Below are positions 52,570 through 60,560 of a stretch of DNA of 64,000 nt, in pieces. The DNA comes from Chitinophaga pinensis. GTDB lineage: Bacteria > Bacteroidota > Bacteroidia > Chitinophagales > Chitinophagaceae. The stretch lies in NCBI GenBank assembly GCA_945862385.1, contig CAMAXV010000002.1:221887-285886 (forward strand). The letters are read 5' to 3'. The translations under genes and the position numbers were made by a program. The notes under the pieces are model-generated. The model had not been told where the DNA came from and did no database searches. It worked only from the letters and a program-made list of their open reading frames with translations. Every line of letters starts with the position of its first letter. Within the stretch, counting starts at the first letter, position 1.

Positions 52570-52597
52570 TTGATTCATGCATTTCCCCCTAAATTTG
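52570..52597 (+). promoter_or_regulatory. candidate promoter of the sensor kinase gene
   Basis: TAAATTTG (52590-52597) fits the Bacteroidota -7 element TAnnTTTG; TTG at 52570-52572 lies 17 bases upstream as a possible -33 element. Transcription would start just before the ATG at 52612. Confidence 0.5.
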
Positions 52598-52611
52598 ATT
52601 TAAATGAAATC

Positions 52612-55600
52612 ATGATAAAGATGGATTTTCTAAAAAATATATTATGCAAAGCTTCCATTACAGGCAAGTGGCTGACGCTTTCAGTACTCTTACTCTTACA
52701 AAATTTTTCATCTCATGGACAGGAAAAAGCAGAATCATACATCCTCACACCGGCGGGGTTCAACAATCAGCTTTTACAGAATACGGTTGCAGGACTGGCC
52801 AAGGATGAAGCAGGGATGTTATGGAATATCACACAATTCGGTTGTTACCGTTTTGATGGTTTCAATACCAATGTTCATTTAACGAGTAATACTTCTTTAC
52901 TCAATTCAGACAGGTATCGGTCAATCTTTGATGATAGGGCTAACAAAAGATTGATTGTGGCCGGGGAAAATGATTTTTACTTCATTCAAAACAGCCAGCT
53001 GGTCAAGAAAAACGAAGTTCAAAATGTACTGGTATTAAACAATTACAACTATTTGCTCAGTTATGAAAAAAGATTAAAAAAAGTATTTGGAGACAGTAAA
53101 AAATCATTAATTGGATCAGCATTATTATTTTTTAAATCAGATACACTGATTTTACAGAAAAAATTTTGCTTTAGCTACACGCAAAACCGCTTTTTACCTG
53201 ATTTTAATATCGGGGATATCGATCCCGCCAGATTAATATACAGAAATGGAGTACAGTATTATTTTGCCGAAAACGGACTCTATGTTTTACAATTCAGCAA
53301 GGCGAAAATCACTAAAAAGTTAGTACTCTCGGTTAATCATGCTAAACATATCATTGCCAATACAGACGATCGTAGTATATGGTTTGAAGATGAAAAAAAA
53401 GTCTATAAAATCAGCCTGCCATCCGTTAATATCAAGCGCTCATTCAATAAACCTGCTAATATTGATTTTATCAACTCTGTTTGTGAAGATGAAGAAAACA
53501 ATCATATCTATCTGGGAACTATAAAAGATGGGGTATTGTTGCTCCGCTTCAATAAAGTTAAGCAGCTTGCACCTGACAATTATACCAGCAGTTATGCGTA
53601 CAATAAAATCCTCAACAGCTATGTAATAGCTACAAAAAAGGGGATAGCCTATCAAAGGGTCAATCAGGAGAAAACTACTTTATTAGCACAAAAAAATATA
53701 CGTGACTTGTTCATTTTCTCGGATCAGCAAAATCGGATCTGGTATCAACATAACAATGATAAAATACTGATACTGGAACCTGATCAAAACAAGATAACTG
53801 ATTCAATTCCATTTAGTGACTTCATGGTTGATGTTGAACAACCTGATAAAAATCGTTTCATTATCGCCAATCACTATACCATCTTCAATTATGAAAGCAA
53901 CAAAAAAAAGCGTGACACACTATTCACAGCTCGGAACACAGAACTCATCTATGATTTCTGTTTGGTAAACAAAAACATGTATGTATCCACCAGCAATGGC
54001 CTGTACATTGTTGATCCGAACCTCAAAATCACAGCACATCTGCTCCCCGGAATTTCAGTTAGAAAATCAATGCCACTGCAGCACAATATGCTGGCTATTG
54101 GAAGCTATGGCAAGGGTGTTTTCTTCCTTAAGCATAACACGCTTTATGCATCGCCAGTTGAAGAATTTACGCAATTAAGCGCCGTTGTATCGATGTCTAT
54201 CGATCAAGATAGTGCCTTCTGGGTAATTTGCAACAAAGCGGTATTTGCATGGAACAAACCCGACATAGATGGAAAGCTAATCACTCAACCAGATCATATC
54301 CTCTCCGTTGAAACAGACCTGCCATGTAATGAACTGAATGGCGGACTCAATCCGGATATTTTTCCGAATCGAGAGATAGTGTTGCCCAGTTCAGACGGAC
54401 TACTCCTCTTTAACAAATCAGATCTGATTAAAAAAACAAGAACGCTTAAAACTGCCATTGGAAAAATTACCATCGATGATTCAATGGTACTGAATCCGAA
54501 AACCTTCAAAGTGCCTGCAGGAACACAATCTGTAAAATTGTTCATCGATGCAGCCATGCTCTCAACTACTTCAAATGCAGCACCGGAGTTCAGGGTCAAG
54601 GAACTGGATAGCAATTGGCAAAAAATACCTCTTTCAAGAATACTTGAATTTTCGAGGTTACCCAAAGGAGAATATCACCTTGAGGTTAGGAATAAAAACA
54701 AACTTCAGCCCATTACCTTGTCGTCATTCAAGGTGTTACCATACTGGTATGAAACAGGCTGGGCTAAAAGTATTTTCTTCTCCATCGCACTACTTTTGAT
54801 CTATGTGATTGTACTGATCAGAACACGCATACTGAAGAAAAATCAAGTGAAACTGGAAGGCATCATCGAAGAAAAAACAAAATCACTCCAGGAAAATATC
54901 TCGAAACTGAACACCTCAGAGAAAGAACTGAAAAGACAATACCGGTACAAAAATAAATTGTACAGCATCCTGATGCATGATCTCAAATCACCTTTAACTT
55001 TTTTATCTACATACAGTATCCAGCAGCTCAATCAAAAAAGTACAATTGAAAAAGAATCCATGCGGGTCATTGCCAAATCAAGCAGCGAACTATCTTCTTT
55101 TATCAATGAGTTTCTGTTCTGGCTCGGCAATCAGACCAACCCTGAAAATATTGTACTTCAGGAAACTGATGTTTCAGCCCTTATGAATGAATTGACCAGC
55201 TTCTACCAAAGTTTTGCAGCCATCAACAACAATAAGTTGTTTTATTTCGACAAAACCAATGACATCCGATTCAATACTGATCCTGACAGACTCAAAATCA
55301 TTATCAGAAACCTGCTGGATAATGCAAACAAATACACTTCAAATGGTGTGATTAAAGTCAGCAGCACTGTTGAAGATTACAACACGCTTATTATAATCAT
55401 TGAAGACTCAGGCAAAGGATTGCCAGAAAATATTATCAACCTGATCAACAACCACAGTAATGTTGACGAGATTTCACCTTCTATCAATGCGAATCACAAA
55501 ATGGGACTCATGATCAGCAGGGAACTGATTGCACAGCTGAATGGCCAGGTAACCGTGGTTTCCAATGAAAATACCGGCACCAGCTTTACCATCAGGTTTG

Positions 55601-55623
55601 CTGCAAAAAACTATAAACATTAA
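52612..55623 (+). CDS. sensor histidine kinase with N-terminal beta-propeller (Reg_prop/Y_Y_Y type)
   Basis: The ATG at 52612 (MIKMDFLKNILCK...LTLSVLLLLQ) precedes a signal segment and is preferred to the more upstream ATG at 52567. About 1003 residues. The periplasmic part (about 35-715) is beta-propeller-like (for example AGLAKDEAGMLWNITQFGCYRFDGF, a two-component regulator propeller repeat) and ends in a Y_Y_Y-like domain (LPKGEYHLEVRNKN). One membrane segment follows (SIALLLIYVIVLI), then a coiled linker, HisKA with MHDLKSPLTF (phospho-acceptor His789), and HATPase motifs NLLDNANKYTSNG, EDSGKGLPENI and GTSFTIRF. Unlike hybrid two-component systems of this group it has no receiver or AraC domain; the separate regulator is the convergent gene at 55592. 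Confidence 0.9.
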   Translation: MIKMDFLKNILCKASITGKWLTLSVLLLLQNFSSHGQEKAESYILTPAGFNNQLLQNTVAGLAKDEAGMLWNITQFGCYRFDGFNTNVHLTSNTSLLNSDRYRSIFDDRANKRLIVAGENDFYFIQNSQLVKKNEVQNVLVLNNYNYLLSYEKRLKKVFGDSKKSLIGSALLFFKSDTLILQKKFCFSYTQNRFLPDFNIGDIDPARLIYRNGVQYYFAENGLYVLQFSKAKITKKLVLSVNHAKHIIANTDDRSIWFEDEKKVYKISLPSVNIKRSFNKPANIDFINSVCEDEENNHIYLGTIKDGVLLLRFNKVKQLAPDNYTSSYAYNKILNSYVIATKKGIAYQRVNQEKTTLLAQKNIRDLFIFSDQQNRIWYQHNNDKILILEPDQNKITDSIPFSDFMVDVEQPDKNRFIIANHYTIFNYESNKKKRDTLFTARNTELIYDFCLVNKNMYVSTSNGLYIVDPNLKITAHLLPGISVRKSMPLQHNMLAIGSYGKGVFFLKHNTLYASPVEEFTQLSAVVSMSIDQDSAFWVICNKAVFAWNKPDIDGKLITQPDHILSVETDLPCNELNGGLNPDIFPNREIVLPSSDGLLLFNKSDLIKKTRTLKTAIGKITIDDSMVLNPKTFKVPAGTQSVKLFIDAAMLSTTSNAAPEFRVKELDSNWQKIPLSRILEFSRLPKGEYHLEVRNKNKLQPITLSSFKVLPYWYETGWAKSIFFSIALLLIYVIVLIRTRILKKNQVKLEGIIEEKTKSLQENISKLNTSEKELKRQYRYKNKLYSILMHDLKSPLTFLSTYSIQQLNQKSTIEKESMRVIAKSSSELSSFINEFLFWLGNQTNPENIVLQETDVSALMNELTSFYQSFAAINNNKLFYFDKTNDIRFNTDPDRLKIIIRNLLDNANKYTSNGVIKVSSTVEDYNTLIIIIEDSGKGLPENIINLINNHSNVDEISPSINANHKMGLMISRELIAQLNGQVTVVSNENTGTSFTIRFAAKNYKH

Positions 55624-56221
55624 ACTTCATTGCTACTTTAAGCAAATCGGTAAGTGAGCTGGTATTTGTTTTCTCTAATACGCGTTGCTTGTATGTAGCA
55701 ACAGTTGACGCACTTAAGTCCAAGTCATGGGCTATTTGTTTGTTTGATTTACCATCAAATAAAGACATCATTACCGAAAGCTCTTTAGGCGATAATTCAG
55801 CAAATGGACTTTCACCCTGCATTTGCTTTTCTTCTGGCATTTCAACATGAACCCTTCCCAGCACTATTTCTTCCACAGCCCTGAGCAGCTTATTCAGGTC
55901 GTCACCCTTATTGACATACTTTGAAACTCCCAGTTTGAGCATGGGCTTTTCCATTACATTAACAGGAAACATGGAAAAGACAATAATCGGTGTATTCATG
56001 GCTTCCTGCCTAACCTGTGAAATAACTTTTTCTGCATTGGCATCCGGAAGATTCAGATCAAGTATCAGTAAATCATAGGTATGCTGTTTAAGAAACCTGA
56101 TTGTTTCAGCAGCAGTCTCCGCTTCCGCAGTTTGAAAAAAAGGAAAATTCTCCTTCAATAAACTGACCACACCCTTTCTGACGATTGTATGGTCGTCGGT
56201 TACTAAAATTTGCTTTTTCAT
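55592..56221 (-). CDS. LuxR/NarL-family response regulator
   Basis: The ATG at 56221 gives MKKQILVTDDHTIVRKGV, the normal receiver start; the open frame above it is not used. The 209-residue protein has a receiver domain (acidic pair at 9-10, phospho-acceptor Asp55 in LLILDLNLPD, conserved Lys in YVNKGD) and a C-terminal LuxR helix-turn-helix (ELSPKELSVMMSLFDGKSNKQIAHDLDLSASTVATYK). Its 3' end overlaps the 3' end of the kinase gene by 32 bases, tail to tail. It is the obvious partner of that kinase and probably binds the palindromes at 56270 and 52443. Confidence 0.92.
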   Translation of the reverse strand: MKKQILVTDDHTIVRKGVVSLLKENFPFFQTAEAETAAETIRFLKQHTYDLLILDLNLPDANAEKVISQVRQEAMNTPIIVFSMFPVNVMEKPMLKLGVSKYVNKGDDLNKLLRAVEEIVLGRVHVEMPEEKQMQGESPFAELSPKELSVMMSLFDGKSNKQIAHDLDLSASTVATYKQRVLEKTNTSSLTDLLKVAMKFNVYSFLQQT

Positions 56222-56269
56222 GATATCAGATATAGGTAAGCAAATATCTGCTCTCACATTGAACACGCA

Positions 56270-56287
56270 TGTAGACAATTATCTACA
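56270..56287. promoter_or_regulatory. candidate operator palindrome, site 2, upstream of the response regulator
   Basis: TGTAGA-CAATTA-TCTACA, 49-66 bases before the response regulator ATG. The only other copy of this 18-base pattern noticed in the window is site 1 near the kinase. Spacing fits a promoter-proximal site for autoregulation. Confidence 0.7.
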
Positions 56288-56294
56288 ATACCAT

Positions 56295-57164
56295 TTACTT
56301 CTTGCCCTTCTTATACCGACAATCCTCAGGTTTTGATTTGACGTAATAAGATTTGAAATTGGTGGCCTTCGGATCCATACATCCCTCGAGGTCAAGGATT
56401 TCAATGTTCCTGAATTCAACGGGATGACTCTCGCTTTGCAAGGAAATGGTGCCACCTGTCAGCATTTGTCCGCTTAGCCCCCACTTCGCTTCCTGTCCGC
56501 TTACATTCCCACCACCAATCTGTGGTTTTTCATAAGACAATACTTCCATGCTGTTGGCGTAATGTTTGATAACAGAATCACCGAGCACCAGCACCTCTGC
56601 CCTCACCCACTGGTCGCCATGATAGGTTTCTGATTTGGAGTTAATGCAATGCGGTGTAAACAATTTGCCGTTCATCTCCACGTTGGTTCCGGGAGTACAG
56701 AGGTTACAGGTTGTGCGTTTATTTTTTCCATCTCCACCCAGCAATTGCACTTCAATACTTACCGGAAAATCCTGGTCGCGGCCCATGCTCTCCGGTGTTT
56801 GTCCGTGCACCATGATACCGCTGTTGCGCGTAGCCCAACCCGGACCATTAACCGCCTGATCTCCCACGAAACGGTATTCCAATCGGATACGATAATAATT
56901 GAATGGTTTATAATAAAAAAGGTGTCCGAACCGCTCATCAAATTTCTCGTAGGCATCATAACGTACTACCAGCTTGCCCTCTTCCACACGGAAAGTATTG
57001 CCATAGTTTTCACCTGCCGGATGGTTCCTGATTTTAGGCTTCCACTTGCTGAGGTCTTTGCCGTTGAACATGGATTCCCAGGCCTCTGTAGCGGCATCCT
57101 GTGCCTGTACAAACTGGAATAATGCAGTGAAACATACAAACAAAATGATTCTGATGGCTGACAT
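56295..57164 (-). CDS. DUF1080 (3-keto-disaccharide hydrolase-like) secreted protein
   Basis: A 289-residue protein with a signal peptide (ILFVCFTALFQFVQAQ). The DUF1080 concanavalin-like fold is shown by WESMFNGKDLSKWKPK near residue 28, FRVEEGKLVVRYDAY, RNSGIMVHGQTPESMGRDQDFPVSIEVQLLG and the C-terminal GGTISLQSESHPVEFRNIEIL. Some members hydrolyse 3-keto-glucosides; others are uncharacterised. A Lys-rich tail with a DPKATN motif follows. It would act in the periplasm and fits with the exported Gfo/Idh enzymes in this window. Confidence 0.87.
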   Translation of the reverse strand: MSAIRIILFVCFTALFQFVQAQDAATEAWESMFNGKDLSKWKPKIRNHPAGENYGNTFRVEEGKLVVRYDAYEKFDERFGHLFYYKPFNYYRIRLEYRFVGDQAVNGPGWATRNSGIMVHGQTPESMGRDQDFPVSIEVQLLGGDGKNKRTTCNLCTPGTNVEMNGKLFTPHCINSKSETYHGDQWVRAEVLVLGDSVIKHYANSMEVLSYEKPQIGGGNVSGQEAKWGLSGQMLTGGTISLQSESHPVEFRNIEILDLEGCMDPKATNFKSYYVKSKPEDCRYKKGKK

Positions 57165-57225
57165 ATCGTTGGTTTAAGGGGTTTGTTGGAGTTCAATTTA
57201 GTAAAAAAGGACGAACTTCAAGCCC

Positions 57226-58446
57226 ATGAAAAGGATATGGTTCATTTTAGTCTGCATGACTGCAGGGCAGTTATACGCACAGAAAAAAACAACAGCTCCC
57301 AAACCCTATTACCCCGCTGCAGGTCATTGGGAAAGCCGACCTGCGGGTGCTATTGGACTGGATAGCCTGAAATTAGCTGAAGCTGTGAAGTTTGCTGTGG
57401 AACATGAAACCACCATGCCCAAAGACCAGGAACTGGCGCAGATCTATAATTTCAGCAAGGAGCCCTTCAGTGATGGTGTGGGACCCTTTGCCACCCGAAA
57501 AGCCTCCAGTGGCATCATCATCAAAAATGGATATCTTATAGCCAGCTGTGGAGATGTTGACCACAGCGAGCAGACCCACAGTGTCACCAAAAGTTTTGTA
57601 TCAACAGTGGTTGGACTGGCTGTTCAGGACAAACTGATCCCGGATATCCACCAGCCGGTTGGCAAACTGGTGCAGCTGATAGAACCCTATGAACCGGAAA
57701 CATACCGCAGACCAGAAGACCTGGGTAAACCACATTTTATCAGTCCGTTTAGTTCACCCCACAACAGTAAAATCACCTGGGACCACCTGCTGCGGCAGAC
57801 AAGCGACTGGGAAGGAACACTCTGGAGCAAACCAGACTGGGCAGACCGTCCGGGAGACAAACCACAGGAATGGCTGAACCGCAAAAGAAATGAGCCCGGT
57901 TCCGTCTACAAATACAACGACACCCGCGTGAATGCCCTGGTGCTTGCAGCCACTGCAGTCTGGCACCGCTCCCTACCGGAAGTGCTACGCGAAAGGATCA
58001 TGCAGCCCATCGGCGCAAGCAACAGCTGGCATTGGACAGGCTACAGACCGGCATGGATAGTGCTGGATGGCAGACTGGTGCAATCGGTGAGTGGTGGCGG
58101 ACATTTCGGCGGGGGGATGTTCATCAATGCGATGGACATGGCCAGGTTTGGATTACTCACCCTCAGAAAAGGAAACTGGGATGGAAAACAGCTCATCGAT
58201 AGCAGCTGGATCAACCTTTCCACCAAACCAACACCGGCAAATCCCGGTTATGGATTCATGAATTTCTTCCTCAATACTAGCAAAAAATTCCTGCCCTCCG
58301 CGCCTGAATCAGCCTATGCCCATATCGGTAATGGCACCAACATGATTTATGTAGACCGAGAAAACGACTTGGTTGTAGTTGCGAGGTGGATTGAAAACAG
58401 TCAGCTCGATGCCCTTATAGCCAGGGTACTTTCAGCTTTAAAATGA
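57226..58446 (+). CDS. class C beta-lactamase-like serine hydrolase
   Basis: A 406-residue protein with a signal peptide (MKRIWFILVCMTAGQLYAQ). The active site Ser-Lys is in HSVTKSFVSTVVGLA near residue 125, and the Tyr motif in SVYKYNDTRVNALV near 230 (Y-x-N). GGHFGGGMFINAMDMARFG is typical of the group. Possible roles are esterase, peptidase or peptidoglycan-related hydrolase; no close link to a pathway. Followed by the DUF3667 gene after 20 bases. Similar in type to the hydrolase at 19787 but in a different context. Confidence 0.86.
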   Translation: MKRIWFILVCMTAGQLYAQKKTTAPKPYYPAAGHWESRPAGAIGLDSLKLAEAVKFAVEHETTMPKDQELAQIYNFSKEPFSDGVGPFATRKASSGIIIKNGYLIASCGDVDHSEQTHSVTKSFVSTVVGLAVQDKLIPDIHQPVGKLVQLIEPYEPETYRRPEDLGKPHFISPFSSPHNSKITWDHLLRQTSDWEGTLWSKPDWADRPGDKPQEWLNRKRNEPGSVYKYNDTRVNALVLAATAVWHRSLPEVLRERIMQPIGASNSWHWTGYRPAWIVLDGRLVQSVSGGGHFGGGMFINAMDMARFGLLTLRKGNWDGKQLIDSSWINLSTKPTPANPGYGFMNFFLNTSKKFLPSAPESAYAHIGNGTNMIYVDRENDLVVVARWIENSQLDALIARVLSALK

Positions 58447-58454
58447 AGATGAAT

Positions 58455-58462
58455 TATCTTTG
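58455..58462 (+). promoter_or_regulatory. candidate -7 element right before the DUF3667 gene
   Basis: TATCTTTG fits TAnnTTTG and ends 4 bases before the ATG at 58467. If used, the transcript would begin at or next to the start codon (leaderless or nearly so). Confidence 0.35.
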
Positions 58463-58466
58463 AACC

Positions 58467-59432
58467 ATGAGCGCCATCAGACATATCCGGAAGGAAAAAG
58501 ACTGCCTCAACTGCGGAGCCGAGGTAGCAGATGTTTATTGTCCGAAATGCGGACAACCCAACAGGAGTCCCGTGTTGACCATCAAAGACCTGATTGGTGA
58601 TTTCGTTCACATGTTCACCCATTTTGACGGGAAATTCTTTGAAACAGCTAAACTGCTCATCACCCGACCCGGTTATCTTTCGAAGGCGTATCTGGAAGGT
58701 AAACGATCAGCTTATCTGCCTCCCGTTCAAATGTACGTCTTCACTTCAGCTATTTTCTTCTACCTCTTTTATGCGTTTTTTGTCAAACTCCCCGATCAAA
58801 ATGAGTTGGTTAAATTAGACGGACAGTCCGCCAACGAAACTCCTTCCACCTTAAACATCTCCTTTTCAGATGATAGCACCCTGAGCAGATTCAGTGATGT
58901 GAAGTCCTATGAAAAGTACCAGGATTCACTGCCGGAGGAGAAAAGAGATGGGTGGATGGAAGGCTACCTGAACAAACAGTCACTCAAAATCGATGAGCGG
59001 TTTCAGAAAGATCAGTCGGGAACAGTATTTAGTTTCATTGATGATTTTATCCACAGCTTTCCCAAGCTACTGATCATCTCCCTTCCTTTTATGGCGCTGA
59101 TCATGCAGCTATTGTATTTCAGAAGGAAGGAAATCAGTTTTGTAGGGCACCTCGTTTTCGTGATTCACCTGTATGTGTTCAGTTTTCTGGCTACAGCACT
59201 GAACATGGTGCTAAAAAGCATTGGCGATATCAAACCCCTGGGGTTTGTCCACTGGATTGCCATGGCCGTTTTAGTCTGGATATTCTATTACGGCTACAAA
59301 GCGATGAAAAACTTCTACGGAGGCGGAAGAATTATCACGCTAATCCGTTATGGCACGTCACTCCTATTCTCCACTTTCATAGTCATGCTTTTATTCATTG
59401 GTTATACAGTGGTCAGGTTCTTGTTTGTGTAA
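58467..59432 (+). CDS. DUF3667 membrane protein with N-terminal zinc ribbon
   Basis: A 321-residue protein. A zinc ribbon with two CxxC pairs comes first (CLNCGAEVADVYCPKCGQP, residues about 13-31). The conserved DUF3667 stretch FDGKFFETAKLLITRPGYLSKAYLEGKR and a first membrane segment follow. A soluble acidic loop (about 115-190) and four further membrane segments make up the rest. The family is common in Bacteroidota and has no assigned function. It overlaps nothing and may be read from its own promoter. Confidence 0.87.
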   Translation: MSAIRHIRKEKDCLNCGAEVADVYCPKCGQPNRSPVLTIKDLIGDFVHMFTHFDGKFFETAKLLITRPGYLSKAYLEGKRSAYLPPVQMYVFTSAIFFYLFYAFFVKLPDQNELVKLDGQSANETPSTLNISFSDDSTLSRFSDVKSYEKYQDSLPEEKRDGWMEGYLNKQSLKIDERFQKDQSGTVFSFIDDFIHSFPKLLIISLPFMALIMQLLYFRRKEISFVGHLVFVIHLYVFSFLATALNMVLKSIGDIKPLGFVHWIAMAVLVWIFYYGYKAMKNFYGGGRIITLIRYGTSLLFSTFIVMLLFIGYTVVRFLFV

Positions 59433-59446
59433 ATTTCCAACGCAGC

Positions 59447-59707
59447 CTAAACTAAAGGCTCAATTTTATTCAAAGTTTCATGATTTCTTGCCCTTTCCCA
59501 ATTTTCCATTAAATCCTGTTGATGAAGGGCTGTCCATTCTGCAACTAATCCTAATACTCTTGGTGGGAGATGGCCTCCAATAATTTCATTTCGTTCTATA
59601 TCAATAATCGCTTCAAAATCTCCATAAAACGCATGAAAATGAGGTGGATTGTGATCTCTATAAAACATACTGATGATCACGCCTAGAAAATAACTAATCT
59701 GCGGCAT
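59447..59707 (-). CDS. DUF4160 domain-containing protein
   Basis: An 86-residue protein with the DUF4160 marks ISMFYRDHNPPHFHAFYGDFEAIIDI and GHLPPRVLGLVAEWTALHQQDL. The HNPPHFHA segment is the hallmark. It overlaps the DUF2442 gene by 14 bases, so the two are translationally coupled. Such pairs are frequent and resemble toxin-antitoxin layout, but no activity is proven for this pair. Confidence 0.9.
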   Translation of the reverse strand: MPQISYFLGVIISMFYRDHNPPHFHAFYGDFEAIIDIERNEIIGGHLPPRVLGLVAEWTALHQQDLMENWERARNHETLNKIEPLV

Positions 59708-59969
59708 AGGAAAACCTTCGATCTACAATTTCTCCAAAATGTTTTCCTGTAATTTCCATGTATAGAGCCAAAGCATCAATTTCAAGCTCATCTGACCAAG
59801 CAATGGAATATCCTGTGTTATATACTTTTTCAAATTTAGCCTTGTCTGCCAATCCTTTAAAAACACCCTTTGTAACTAATCCTTCAAGATTAATAATACC
59901 ACAGACACCGTCAGAAAAGGTTACCCTGATGGTGAATCCTGAAACATATTCAACTTCCGTTACCTTCAT
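59694..59969 (-). CDS. DUF2442 domain-containing protein
   Basis: The ATG at 59969 starts MKVTEVEYVSGFTIRVTFSD; an in-frame TTG at 59993 is not preferred. The 91-residue protein matches DUF2442 (VCGIINLEGL, FEKVYNTGYSIAWSDELEIDAL). It precedes and overlaps DUF4160 in the usual order of this pair. A small, possibly regulatory or antitoxin-like role is inferred from gene layout only. Confidence 0.88.
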   Translation of the reverse strand: MKVTEVEYVSGFTIRVTFSDGVCGIINLEGLVTKGVFKGLADKAKFEKVYNTGYSIAWSDELEIDALALYMEITGKHFGEIVDRRFSYAAD

Positions 59970-59999
59970 ACTTAAATTTACAAAATCTTTCAAACATTA

Positions 60000-60350
60000 C
60001 TAACTACTTTCTCCAAAAGTGAGCAGATTGTTATCAGGATCAAGAAGGGCGAATTCTTTTTGTCCCCATGGTTTCAATTCTAATGGGCCATTTGGATGGA
60101 TGGCTATATGTCTAACTAACAACTCCTGGTAAAATGCATCAATACCACTCAACCTGATATATACTTGTCCGTAATTCTCTTTGGGATCGAGATCCTTGAA
60201 TTCAAAACAATGGATTTCGATTACCTCTTTTCTCAAAAGCAGATAATCCCCATAATCTCCAATAAGTTCAAATCCCAATTGCGTTACATAATAATCCTTT
60301 GTTTGAAATGGATCACGCATGGGTAGTTTGGGAATAATATCGAGCAGCAT
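60000..60350 (-). CDS. VOC family protein (glyoxalase/bleomycin resistance-like)
   Basis: A 116-residue single-domain protein with the beta-alpha-beta-beta-beta pattern of the vicinal oxygen chelate family: IIPKLPMRDPFQTKDYYVTQLGFELIGDYGDYLLLRK, then EIHCFEF and the C-terminal WGQKEFALLDPDNNLLTFGE. The last part (E-F-x-L-x-D-P-D-x-N) is the typical bleomycin resistance-type metal or ligand region. Activity could be drug binding or a small dioxygenase/isomerase reaction. Separated by 30 bases from the DUF2442 gene. Confidence 0.88.
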   Translation of the reverse strand: MLLDIIPKLPMRDPFQTKDYYVTQLGFELIGDYGDYLLLRKEVIEIHCFEFKDLDPKENYGQVYIRLSGIDAFYQELLVRHIAIHPNGPLELKPWGQKEFALLDPDNNLLTFGESS

Positions 60351-60560
60351 TTTATACTATAAATTTTAAGCAATATATGACTTCAAACCTGTTTGAATTA
60401 AATTTCCCTTTACTTAGAAAAGACGACTCAAATCTTGTTCAATACAACCAGAAATAAAGTGTTATTATCGTTAACTCTATCATTTCCATGAGAATCATAA
60501 GCTTTTTAAACCATTGATTGGAAAATGATAATTAATTTAAATGCAGAAACAACCCACGTT

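Larger units (their letters stand above)
52189..52611. other. divergent regulatory region between giant T9SS gene and sensor kinase
   Basis: About 420 bases without a convincing gene. It holds the palindrome at 52443-52464, a promoter-like sequence for the kinase gene at 52570-52597 and a small hairpin (TTATTGC-AAAAA-GCAATAA near 52310). A 67-codon minus-strand frame at 52375-52578 has no coding character and is not called. Confidence 0.6.

Noticed and set aside
52375..52578. 67-codon minus-strand frame upstream of the sensor kinase
   Set aside because: No signal, no family, covers the operator palindrome and promoter region; treated as non-coding.
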